Shown here piece after piece: positions 15,324-22,890 of a stretch of DNA of 37,427 nt. The stretch is taken from contig NZ_FMCI01000322.1 of the NCBI RefSeq assembly GCF_900091845.1, forward strand, positions 1 to 37,427. The letters run 5' to 3'. Position 1 is the stretch's first letter; every line of letters begins with the position of its first letter. The notes below the pieces were generated by a model. That model did not search any database, was not told where the DNA came from, and saw nothing but the letters and a program-made list of their open reading frames with translations. A program made the position numbers and the translations under genes. The DNA comes from Streptomyces sp. SolWspMP-5a-2. Its GTDB lineage: Bacteria; Actinomycetota; Actinomycetes; Streptomycetales; Streptomycetaceae.

Positions 15324-16841
15324 ATGACAGCACTGGACCTCAGCAGCCCCGTGGCCGTGGTGGGCACCGGAACCATGGGACAGGGCATCGCCCAGGTGGC
15401 GCTCGCCGCGGGCCACGCCGTTCGGCTGTACGACTCCGTCGCCGGGCAGGCGGACCGGGCCGCCGACGCGATCGTCGCCCGGCTCGACCGGCTGGTCGCC
15501 AAGGACCGGCTCACCGCCGCCGAACGGGACGCCGCGCGCGAGCGGCTGCTGCCCGCCGCGGACCTGTCCGAACTCGCCGACTGCACGCTGGTCGTCGAGG
15601 CCGTCCTGGAGCGGCTCGACGTCAAGCAGGAGCTGTTCCGGCGGCTGGAGGAGGTGGTCGGCGAGGACTGCCTGCTGGCCACCAACACCTCGTCCCTGTC
15701 GGTGACCGCGATCGGCGGCGCGCTGCGCAACCCCGGCCGCTTCGTCGGCCTGCACTTCTTCAACCCGGCGCCGCTGCTGCCGCTGGTCGAGGTCGTCTCC
15801 GGGTACGCCAGCGACGTCACGTCCGCCACGCGCGCGTACGAGACGGCGCGCGCCTGGGGCAAGACGCCGGTCGCCTGCGCCGACACCCCCGGCTTCATCG
15901 TCAACCGGATCGCGCGGCCCTTCTACGCCGAGGCCTTCGCGGTCCACGAGGCGCAGGGCGCCGACCCGGCCACCATCGACGCCGTGCTGCGCGAGTGCGG
16001 CGGCTTCCGGATGGGCGCGTTCGAACTGACCGACCTGATCGGCCAGGACGTCAACGAGTCCGTCACCCACTCCGTGTGGACGTCCTTCTTCCGGGACGTG
16101 CGCTTCACCCCGTCGCTCGCCCAGCGCCGCCTGGTCGAGTCCGGCCGCCTCGGCCGCAAGAGCGGACAGGGCTGGTACGCGTACGGCGAGGACGCCGAAC
16201 CCGCCGAGCCGCACACCGCGGAACCGTGCAGGCGGCCCTCCCACGTCGTCGTCGAGGGCGATCTGGGCCCGGCGGCCGACCTGCTCCCGCTGATCCGCGA
16301 GGCGGGCATCCAGGTGCGCGAGGAGGACGAGGACCAGGGCAGCCGCCTGGTGCTGCCCGGCGGCGGCCATCTGGCGCTCGCCGACGGCCAGACGTCCGTG
16401 GAGTTCCGCGACGTCGTCTACTTCGACCTCGCCCTGGACTACCGCAGGGCCACCCGCATCGCCCTCTCCGCCTCCCAGGACACCTCGCCGCGCGCCCTCG
16501 CCGAGGCCACCGGCCTCTTCCAGGCGCTCGGCAAGGAGGTCAGCGTCATCGGTGACGTCCCCGGCATGATCGTCGCCCGCACGGTCGCCCGGATCGTCGA
16601 CCTGGCGCACGACGCCGTCGCCAAGGGCGTGGCCACCGAGGAGGACATCGACACCGCGATGCGACTGGGCGTCAACTACCCGCTGGGCCCCTTCGAATGG
16701 AGCCGCAGGCTCGGCCGCAACTGGGCCTACGCCCTCCTCGACGACCTCCATCTGCGCGACCCGTCCGGCCGCTACACGCCGTCCCTGGCGCTCTACCGGC
16801 ACGCGTACGCCACCGACAAGCGGGAGGGCGGCACCTCATGA
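15324..16841 (+). CDS. paaH: 3-hydroxyacyl-CoA dehydrogenase PaaH
   Basis: 505 residues. The Rossmann motif GTGTMGQGIA (14-23) is followed by NTSSLSVTAI, HFFNPAPLLPLVEVV and DTPGFIVNRIARPFY (the NAD and catalytic regions of the family), then two copies of the C-terminal 3HCDH domain, the second ending at GVNYPLGPFEWSRRLG. The doubled C-terminus and length fit PaaH (also called PaaC in older nomenclature), which oxidises 3-hydroxyadipyl-CoA to 3-oxoadipyl-CoA. GGGAGG nine bases before the ATG is a good ribosome site. It overlaps the TetR gene by ATGA, so enzyme and regulator are co-expressed. Confidence 0.92.
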   Translation: MTALDLSSPVAVVGTGTMGQGIAQVALAAGHAVRLYDSVAGQADRAADAIVARLDRLVAKDRLTAAERDAARERLLPAADLSELADCTLVVEAVLERLDVKQELFRRLEEVVGEDCLLATNTSSLSVTAIGGALRNPGRFVGLHFFNPAPLLPLVEVVSGYASDVTSATRAYETARAWGKTPVACADTPGFIVNRIARPFYAEAFAVHEAQGADPATIDAVLRECGGFRMGAFELTDLIGQDVNESVTHSVWTSFFRDVRFTPSLAQRRLVESGRLGRKSGQGWYAYGEDAEPAEPHTAEPCRRPSHVVVEGDLGPAADLLPLIREAGIQVREEDEDQGSRLVLPGGGHLALADGQTSVEFRDVVYFDLALDYRRATRIALSASQDTSPRALAEATGLFQALGKEVSVIGDVPGMIVARTVARIVDLAHDAVAKGVATEEDIDTAMRLGVNYPLGPFEWSRRLGRNWAYALLDDLHLRDPSGRYTPSLALYRHAYATDKREGGTS

Positions 16842-17431
16842 CCACCGCCAAGCGCGACACGTACACGCCCGAGACGCTGCTGTCCGTCGCCGTCCAGGTC
16901 TTCAACGAGCGCGGCTACGACGGCACCTCCATGGAGCACCTCTCCCGGGCGGCGGGCATCTCCAAGTCGTCGATCTACCACCACGTGGCCGGCAAGGAGG
17001 AGCTGCTGCACCGCGCCGTCAGCCGGGCCCTCGACGGCCTCTTCGGCATCCTCGACGAGGAGCACGCGCGCGTGGGGAGCGCCGCGGCCCGCCTGGAGTA
17101 CGTCGTCCGGCGCATGGTCGAGGTGCTGCTCGCGGAGCTGCCGTACGTGACGCTGCTGCTGCGGGTGCGCGGCAACACCGACACCGAGCGGTGGGCGCTG
17201 GAGCGGCGCCGCGACTTCGACCACCGGGTCGCCGAGCTGCTGCGGGCGGCCGCCGCCGAGGGCGAGGTGCGCACCGACGTGGAGGTGCGGCTCGCGACCC
17301 GGCTCGTCTTCGGGATGATCAACTCGATCGTCGAGTGGTACCGCCCCGAGGGCCGGGGCACGACGGGCGAGCGCGAGGTGGCCGACGCGGTCGCGCGGCT
17401 GGTCTTCGGAGGGCTGCGCGCGGCCGGGTGA
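16838..17431 (+). CDS. paaR: TetR-family repressor, probable PaaR
   Basis: 197 residues. The N-terminal TetR helix-turn-helix is clear (VFNERGYDGTSMEHLSRAAG then ISKSSIYHHVAGKEELLHRA, about 19-58), followed by a helical ligand domain. The GYDGTSMEHL/SSIYHH wording is that of PaaR-type TetR proteins, which respond to phenylacetyl-CoA. It is translationally coupled to paaH. Matching 18-bp palindromes stand at paaA and paaN/paaH, making autoregulation and pathway control likely. It ends one base before the end of the convergent bkdR. The name rests on context and motif, not alignment. Confidence 0.85.
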   Translation: MTTAKRDTYTPETLLSVAVQVFNERGYDGTSMEHLSRAAGISKSSIYHHVAGKEELLHRAVSRALDGLFGILDEEHARVGSAAARLEYVVRRMVEVLLAELPYVTLLLRVRGNTDTERWALERRRDFDHRVAELLRAAAAEGEVRTDVEVRLATRLVFGMINSIVEWYRPEGRGTTGEREVADAVARLVFGGLRAAG

Positions 17432-17432
17432 G

Positions 17433-17939
17433 TCAGCCCTGCGGCTCCAGGTCCTCCTCCTCGAACACCAGCAGGGTGCGGGTGCTGAGCACCTCGGGCA
17501 TCGCCTGGAGCCGCGTCAGCACCACCTCGCGCAGCGCCCGGTTGTCCGGGGTGTGCACCAGCAGCAGCACGTCGAAGTCGCCGCCCACCAGCGCGATGTG
17601 GGAGGCCCCGGGAAGCTGTCTGAGCTGCTCGCGCACGCTCCGCCAGGAGTTCTGCACGATCTTCAGCGTGATGTACGCCGACGTGCCCTGACCGGCCCGC
17701 TCGTGGTCGACGCGGGCCCCGAACCCCCGGATCACACCGTCCTCGATGAGGCGGTTGATGCGCGCGTACGCGTTGGCCCGCGACACATGGACCCGCTCGG
17801 CCACCGACCGTATCGACGCCCGGCCGTCCGTCTGGAGCATCTGCAGGATGTCCAGGTCGATGGCGTCGAGCGGACGCGGACGCGGGGGCGGCACGGCGCT
17901 GCCCGCCTCCGCCCGGTCGGCCATTTGTTCAGGTGCCAT
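17433..17939 (-). CDS. bkdR: Lrp/AsnC-family regulator BkdR
   Basis: 168 residues from ATG 17939 (GGGAGGCGGGGGGAC ahead). After a Pro/Arg-rich stretch of about 24 residues comes the Lrp helix-turn-helix, LDAIDLDILQMLQTDGRASI and SVAERVHVSRANAYARINRL (24-65). Then comes the RAM ligand-binding domain (TSAYITLKIVQNSW, HIALVGGDFDVLLLVHTPDN, MPEVLSTRTLLVFEEEDLEP). It is divergent from the first bkdABC operon, which homologues control in other bacteria in response to branched-chain amino acids. Its end is one base from the end of paaR, so the two regulators' transcripts must overlap at their 3' ends unless termination is inside a gene. Confidence 0.9.
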   Translation of the reverse strand: MAPEQMADRAEAGSAVPPPRPRPLDAIDLDILQMLQTDGRASIRSVAERVHVSRANAYARINRLIEDGVIRGFGARVDHERAGQGTSAYITLKIVQNSWRSVREQLRQLPGASHIALVGGDFDVLLLVHTPDNRALREVVLTRLQAMPEVLSTRTLLVFEEEDLEPQG

Positions 17940-17984
17940 GTCCCCCCGCCTCCCTACCATGGACGTAGTGCGTTCATTCCAGGT

Positions 17985-18006
17985 TGTGGAGAACCGTTTG
18001 TCCACA
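17985..18006. promoter_or_regulatory. Inverted pair of DnaA-box-like sites in the bkdR/bkdA spacer
   Basis: TTGTCCACA lies on the plus strand at 17998-18006, and TTCTCCACA on the minus strand at 17993-17985, facing each other four bases apart. Both fit the Streptomyces DnaA box consensus (T/C)(T/C)(G/A/C)TCCACA. Confidence 0.5.
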
Positions 18007-18040
18007 GCCGTGAGGTGCCTGTAGCCAAAATGTGCCGACG

Positions 18041-18054
18041 ACCGAACAATCGGT
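18041..18054. promoter_or_regulatory. PaaR-like palindrome upstream of the first bkd operon
   Basis: ACCGAACAATCGGT differs from the two paa operators by one central base (A for G) and keeps both ACCG/CGGT arms. It is 60 bases before the bkdA start. Whether PaaR binds it is inference. Confidence 0.55.
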
Positions 18055-18113
18055 AGGTGAGGCGCATCACACCCGTGACGCGCCGCAAGCCTCTCCCACG
18101 AGGAGGTGCCGTC

Positions 18114-19244
18114 ATGACGGTCCTGGAGCAGCGCGGCGCGTACCACCCGTCGCCGCCGCCCGCCTGGCGACCCCGCACGGACCCCGCGCCGCTGCTGCCC
18201 GACGCCGAGCCCCACCGCGTCCTCGGCACCGACGCAGCCCGCGGCGCCGACCCGGCCCTGATGCGCCGCCTGTACGGCGAGCTGGTGCGCGGGCGCCGCT
18301 ACAACGCGCAGGCCACCGCGCTCACCAAGCAGGGCAGGCTCGCCGTCTACCCGTCGAGCACCGGCCAGGAGGCCTGCGAGGTCGCCGCCGCGCTCGTCCT
18401 GGAGGACCGGGACTGGCTCTTCCCCAGCTACCGCGACACCCTCGCCGCCGTCGCCCGCGGCCTCGACCCCGTGCAGGCGCTCACCCTGCTGCGCGGCGAC
18501 TGGCACACCGGCTACGACCCGCGCGAACACCGGGTGGCGCCGCTGTCCACCCCGCTCGCCACCCAGCTCCCGCACGCCGTCGGCCTCGCCCACGCGGCCC
18601 GCCTCAAGGGCGACGACGTGGTCGCGCTCGCGCTCGTCGGCGACGGCGGCACCAGCGAGGGCGACTTCCACGAGGCGCTGAACTTCGCCGCCGTCTGGCA
18701 GGCACCGGTCGTCTTCCTGGTCCAGAACAACGGCTTCGCCATCTCCGTCCCGCTCGCCAAGCAGACCGCGGCCCCGTCGCTGGCCCACAAGGCCGTCGGC
18801 TACGGCATGCCGGGCCGCCTGGTCGACGGCAACGACGCGCTCGCCGTCCACGAGGTCCTCGCCGACGCCGTCCGGCGCGCGCGTGAGGGCGGCGGCCCCA
18901 CCCTCGTCGAGGCCGTCACCTACCGGCTCGACGCGCACACCAACGCCGACGACGCGACCCGCTACCGCGCGGCCGACGAGGTCGAGGCCTGGCGGGCGCA
19001 CGACCCGATCACCCTTCTGGAGCAGGAGCTGACCGCACGCTCTCTGCTGGACGAGGCCGGGATCGAGGCGGCCCGCGCGGACGCCGAGGCGATGGCCGCC
19101 GACCTGCGCGCGCGGATGAACGAGGACCCGCCGCTCGACCCGATGGACCTCTTCGCCCACGTCTACGCCGAACCCACCCCGCAACTGCGCGAACAGCGCG
19201 AGCAGCTCCGCGCGGAGCTGGCGGCGGAGCGGGAGGGCGCGTGA
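18114..19244 (+). CDS. bkdA: Branched-chain 2-oxoacid dehydrogenase E1 alpha (first copy)
   Basis: 376 residues from ATG 18114 with AGGAGG ahead; an upstream in-frame start is ignored. The thiamine-diphosphate motif GDGGTSEGD (176-184) ending with QNNGFAIS (204-211) is intact, as are YPSSTGQEA (79-87) and RYRAADEVEAW. E1 alpha with E1 beta decarboxylates the keto acids of Val, Leu and Ile and passes the acyl group to E2 lipoate. In Streptomyces the products feed energy metabolism and supply iso/anteiso fatty-acid and polyketide starter units. It is the first gene of bkdABC; the next gene overlaps by one base. Acetoin or pyruvate dehydrogenase E1 are less likely given bkdR next door. Confidence 0.93.
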   Translation: MTVLEQRGAYHPSPPPAWRPRTDPAPLLPDAEPHRVLGTDAARGADPALMRRLYGELVRGRRYNAQATALTKQGRLAVYPSSTGQEACEVAAALVLEDRDWLFPSYRDTLAAVARGLDPVQALTLLRGDWHTGYDPREHRVAPLSTPLATQLPHAVGLAHAARLKGDDVVALALVGDGGTSEGDFHEALNFAAVWQAPVVFLVQNNGFAISVPLAKQTAAPSLAHKAVGYGMPGRLVDGNDALAVHEVLADAVRRAREGGGPTLVEAVTYRLDAHTNADDATRYRAADEVEAWRAHDPITLLEQELTARSLLDEAGIEAARADAEAMAADLRARMNEDPPLDPMDLFAHVYAEPTPQLREQREQLRAELAAEREGA

Positions 19245-20248
19245 TGACGACCGTCGCCCTCAAGCCGGCCACCATGGCGCAGGCCCTCACGCGCGCGATG
19301 CGCGACGCCATGGCCGCCGACCCCACCGTGCACGTCCTGGGTGAGGACGTCGGCACCCTCGGCGGTGTCTTCCGGGTCACCGACGGGCTCGCCGCGGAGT
19401 TCGGCGAGGACCGCTGCACCGACACCCCGCTCGCGGAGGCCGGCATCCTCGGCACCGCCGTCGGCATGGCCATGTACGGGCTGCGCCCGGTGGTGGAGAT
19501 GCAGTTCGACGCGTTCGCCTACCCGGCGTTCGAGCAACTGGTCAGCCATGTCGCGAAGACGCGCAACCGCACCCGCGGGGCGATGCCGCTGCCGATCACC
19601 GTGCGCGTGCCCTACGGCGGCGGCATCGGCGGGGTCGAGCACCACAGCGACTCCTCCGAGGCGTACTACATGGCCACCCCCGGCCTGCACGTCGTCACCC
19701 CGGCCACGGTCGCCGACGCGTACGGGCTGCTGCGCGCCGCCATCGCCTCCGACGACCCGGTGGTCGTCCTGGAGCCCAAGCGGCTGTACTGGTCGAAGGA
19801 CTCCTGGAACCCCGAGGAACCGGCGGCCGTCGAGCCGCTGGGCCGGGCGGTGGTCCGGCGCTCCGGGCGCAGCGCCACGCTCATCACCTACGGGCCCTCC
19901 CTCCCGGTCTGCCTCGAAGCGGCCGAGGCGGCCCGCGCGGAGGGCTGGGACCTGGAGGTCGTCGATCTGCGTTCCCTGGTGCCGTTCGACGACGAGACGG
20001 TCTGCGCGTCGGTGCGGCGCACCGGGCGCGCGGTGGTCGTGCACGAGTCGGCCGGCTTCGGCGGGCCCGGCGGGGAGATCGCGGCCCGGGTCGGCGAGCG
20101 CTGCTTCCACCACCTGGAGGCGCCGGTGCTGCGGGTCGCCGGGTTCGACATCCCCTACCCGCCGCCGATGCTGGAGCGGCACCACCTGCCCGGTGTCGAC
20201 CGCATCCTGGACGCCGTGGGGCGCTTGCAGTGGGAGGCCGAGGGCTGA
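19244..20248 (+). CDS. bkdB: Branched-chain 2-oxoacid dehydrogenase E1 beta (first copy)
   Basis: 334 residues from ATG 19244 (TGATG overlap with bkdA; GTG one codon earlier possible). It carries the family's GEDVGTLGGVFRVTDGL, DTPLAEAGILGTAVGMA, VRVPYGGGIGGVEHHS and VVHESAGFGGPGGEIAAR segments. It forms the alpha2beta2 E1 heterotetramer with the preceding product and contributes to the thiamine-diphosphate site. It overlaps bkdC by one base. Confidence 0.94.
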   Translation: MTTVALKPATMAQALTRAMRDAMAADPTVHVLGEDVGTLGGVFRVTDGLAAEFGEDRCTDTPLAEAGILGTAVGMAMYGLRPVVEMQFDAFAYPAFEQLVSHVAKTRNRTRGAMPLPITVRVPYGGGIGGVEHHSDSSEAYYMATPGLHVVTPATVADAYGLLRAAIASDDPVVVLEPKRLYWSKDSWNPEEPAAVEPLGRAVVRRSGRSATLITYGPSLPVCLEAAEAARAEGWDLEVVDLRSLVPFDDETVCASVRRTGRAVVVHESAGFGGPGGEIAARVGERCFHHLEAPVLRVAGFDIPYPPPMLERHHLPGVDRILDAVGRLQWEAEG

Positions 20249-21756
20249 TGGCACAGGTGCTGGAGTTCAGGCTGCCCGACCTCGGGGAGGGGCTCACCGA
20301 GGCGGAGATCGTGCGCTGGCTGGTCCAGGTCGGGGACGTCGTGGCGATCGACCAGCCGGTGGTCGAGGTCGAGACGGCCAAGGCGATGGTCGAGGTGCCC
20401 TGCCCCTACGGCGGGGTCGTGACGGCCCGGTTCGGCGAGCAGGGCAGCGAACTGCCCGTCGGCGCACCGCTGCTGACGGTCGCGGTGGGAGCCCCGGCCG
20501 CCGATCCGCGGACGGCGCCCTCCACGCCCGCCCCCGAACCGGAGGGCTCCGGGAACGTCCTGGTCGGCTACGGCACGACGGCACCCCCGGCCCGGCGCCG
20601 CCGGGTGCGCCCCGATGCCCCGACCGGCGCTGCGGGACCGAACCCCGGAGCGGTGGCCCCGGGCACGGCGGCGGACGGAACGGTGGCGGGCGCCGGGAGT
20701 TCCGCGGGTGCCTCTGGCGATTCCGCGGTGGACGCCGGGAGTTCCGCGGCGGCCTCCGACAGCGTGGCGCCGGTCGACGGACGGGCCGTGCCGGTCGACG
20801 GGCGGGCTGTGGTCGGCGCCGGGACCGGTGCCGGAAGTGCGGTGCGGGGTGCCGGGGGTGGTGTCGACGGGCCCGTCGCCGTCATCTCGCCGCTGGTGCG
20901 GCGGCTCGCCCGGGAGAACGGGCTCGACCTGCGCGGCCTGGCCGGATCGGGGCGCGACGGGCTGATCCTGCGGGCCGACGTGGAACGCGCGCTCGGCGGC
21001 ACCCCGCCGTCCGCCCCCGCCCCCGCTGATGCCACGGCGCCGGTCGCCGCCGGTGCGGACGGGCCCGGCGCGACCCGGGTGCCGCTCAAGGGCGTGCGCG
21101 GCGCGGTCGCCGACAAGCTGGCGCGGAGCCGCCGGGAGATCCCCGACGCCACCTGCTGGGTCGACGCCGACGCGACGGAGCTGCTGCGCGCGCGGGCCGC
21201 CATGAACGCGGCGGGCGGGCCGAAGATCTCGCTCCTCGCGGTGCTGGCCAGGATCTGCGTGGCCGCCCTCGCCCGGTTCCCCGAGCTGAACTCGACGGTG
21301 GACACCGCGGCCAGGGAGGTCGTGCTGCTGCCCCAGGTGCACCTGGGGTTCGCCGCGCAGACCGAGCGCGGCCTGGTCGTGCCGGTCGTCCGGGACGCGC
21401 ACACCCGGGACGCCGAGTCCCTGTCGGCGGAGTTCGCCCGGCTCACCGAAGCGGGCCGGTCCGGGCGGCTGACACCCGGTGACCTCACCGGCGGCACCTT
21501 CACGTTGAACAACTACGGGGTGTTCGGCGTGGACGGCTCCACCCCGATCGTCAACCACCCCGAGGCCGCGATGCTGGGCGTCGGCCGGATCGTGCCCAAG
21601 CCCTGGGTGCACGAGGGGGAACTGGCGGTACGGCAGGTCGTGCAGCTCTCGCTCACCTTCGACCACCGGGTCTGCGACGGCGGCACGGCGGGCGGCTTCC
21701 TCCGGTATGTCGCGGACTGCGTGGAACAGCCCGCCGTCCTGCTGCGCACCCTCTGA
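20248..21756 (+). CDS. bkdC: Branched-chain 2-oxoacid dehydrogenase E2 acyltransferase (first copy)
   Basis: 502 residues. The lipoyl domain (1-80) holds Lys45 in VETAKAMVEV. A peripheral subunit-binding domain (ISPLVRRLARENGLDLRGLA, about 212-248) and a catalytic domain with the C-terminal DHRVCDGG (His473, Asp477) follow. Between lipoyl and binding domains is a long Gly/Ala/Ser-rich linker with internal repeats: GCCGGGAGTTCCGCGG twice with a 42-base period (20692, 20734) and CCGGTCGACGG twice (20770, 20791). The linker acts as a flexible arm. No E3 (lipoamide dehydrogenase) gene is in the window, so it must be shared from elsewhere. Confidence 0.93.
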   Translation: MAQVLEFRLPDLGEGLTEAEIVRWLVQVGDVVAIDQPVVEVETAKAMVEVPCPYGGVVTARFGEQGSELPVGAPLLTVAVGAPAADPRTAPSTPAPEPEGSGNVLVGYGTTAPPARRRRVRPDAPTGAAGPNPGAVAPGTAADGTVAGAGSSAGASGDSAVDAGSSAAASDSVAPVDGRAVPVDGRAVVGAGTGAGSAVRGAGGGVDGPVAVISPLVRRLARENGLDLRGLAGSGRDGLILRADVERALGGTPPSAPAPADATAPVAAGADGPGATRVPLKGVRGAVADKLARSRREIPDATCWVDADATELLRARAAMNAAGGPKISLLAVLARICVAALARFPELNSTVDTAAREVVLLPQVHLGFAAQTERGLVVPVVRDAHTRDAESLSAEFARLTEAGRSGRLTPGDLTGGTFTLNNYGVFGVDGSTPIVNHPEAAMLGVGRIVPKPWVHEGELAVRQVVQLSLTFDHRVCDGGTAGGFLRYVADCVEQPAVLLRTL

Positions 21757-21774
21757 TCACGGCGGCGCGGACGG

Positions 21775-21792
21775 GTCCCGGGCGGCCGGGAC
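21775..21792. terminator. Hairpin after the first bkd operon
   Basis: GTCCCGG and CCGGGAC form a 7-bp stem with a GCGG loop, 19 bases after the bkdC stop and just before the next gene's putative promoter (CATACT at 21799-21804). Confidence 0.45.
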
Positions 21793-21810
21793 GGCCCGCA
21801 TACTCGGGGG

Positions 21811-22890
21811 ATGACCTCGCACGCGTCCCCCGGGTACGACGTGATCGTGCTCGCCGGCGGTGCCGCCCGGCGGCTCGGCGGCGCCGACAAACCCGGTCTC
21901 CTGGTGGGCGGGCGCCCGCTGCTCGACCGGGTGCTCACCGCCTGCGCCGACGCCCGCACGACCGTCGTCGTCGCCGACCCGCGCCCCACCGTCCGCCCGG
22001 TGCGGTGGGCCCGTGAGGAACCGCCGGGCGGCGGCCCACTGGCCGCGCTCGGCGCCGGGCTGCGGCACGTCACCGCCGCCGAGACCGTCGTCCTCTCCGC
22101 CGACCTGCCGTTCCTCGAACCGGCCACGGTGGCGGCCCTGTTGACCGCCCTGCGCGCCCCCGGCCCGGCCGGGTCCGACGGCGCGCTCCTCACCGACGCC
22201 GAGGGGCGGGACCAGCCCCTGGTGGCCGCCTACCGCACGGCGGCCCTGCGGCGCGGACTCACCGCCCTCGCGGACGCGGCACCGCCCGGCGACCCGGCCC
22301 CGCTCGCCGGGCTCCCGCTCCGTAAGCTGACCTCCACGCTGCACCTCACCCGCGTCCCGGACGCCGTCGCCGCCTTCGACTGCGACACCTGGGACGACAT
22401 CGCCACCGCCAGGGCACGCATCAGGGAGCATGGGCACGTGTTGGATGAATGGATTACCGCAGCCAAGGACGAGCTGGGGCTCGATCTCGACGTCGACACC
22501 GGCGTCCTGCTCGACCTCGCCCGGGACGCCGCCCACGGGGTCGCGCGGCCCGCGGCGCCGCTGACCACCTTCCTCGTCGGTTACGCCGCCGCACGCGCGG
22601 GCGGCGGGCCCGAGGCGGTCGCCGAGGCCGCCCGCAAGGCCACGGCCCTCGCCCTGCGCTGGGCCGCCGAGGACGACACCGCGGCCGACGGGAACCCCGG
22701 CACCTCCGGTTCCTCCGGTTCCTCCGGTGACTCCAACTCCTCGGCCGCCCCCGGCACCTCCGGTCCGGAACAGACCTCCGCCGCTCCCGGCGCGGAAGCG
22801 GCCCCCGCCACCCCCGGCACTCCGCAAGCCGCCCCCGCCCCCGGCGAGTCCGCCCCCGCCCCCGACAAGCCCGCCCCGGACGCCGGATGA
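21811..22890 (+). CDS. MobA-like nucleotidyltransferase fused to DUF6457
   Basis: 359 residues in three parts. Residues 10-200 are a MobA-type NTP-transferase: VIVLAGGAARRLGGADKP (11-28; the usual LAGGxSxRMGxDK with Ala for Ser), VVLSADLPFL and a CDTWDDIATARAR close. Residues about 207-290 (LDEWITAAKDELGLDLDV...) match the small helical domain DUF6457. The last 70 are a Pro/Ala/Ser tail with SSGSSGSSGD repeats. MobA adds GMP to molybdopterin; with moeA immediately downstream (ATGA overlap) a molybdenum-cofactor role is likely, but the DUF6457 part is unexplained. It is probably leaderless, with CATACT six bases before the ATG. Confidence 0.82.
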   Translation: MTSHASPGYDVIVLAGGAARRLGGADKPGLLVGGRPLLDRVLTACADARTTVVVADPRPTVRPVRWAREEPPGGGPLAALGAGLRHVTAAETVVLSADLPFLEPATVAALLTALRAPGPAGSDGALLTDAEGRDQPLVAAYRTAALRRGLTALADAAPPGDPAPLAGLPLRKLTSTLHLTRVPDAVAAFDCDTWDDIATARARIREHGHVLDEWITAAKDELGLDLDVDTGVLLDLARDAAHGVARPAAPLTTFLVGYAAARAGGGPEAVAEAARKATALALRWAAEDDTAADGNPGTSGSSGSSGDSNSSAAPGTSGPEQTSAAPGAEAAPATPGTPQAAPAPGESAPAPDKPAPDAG

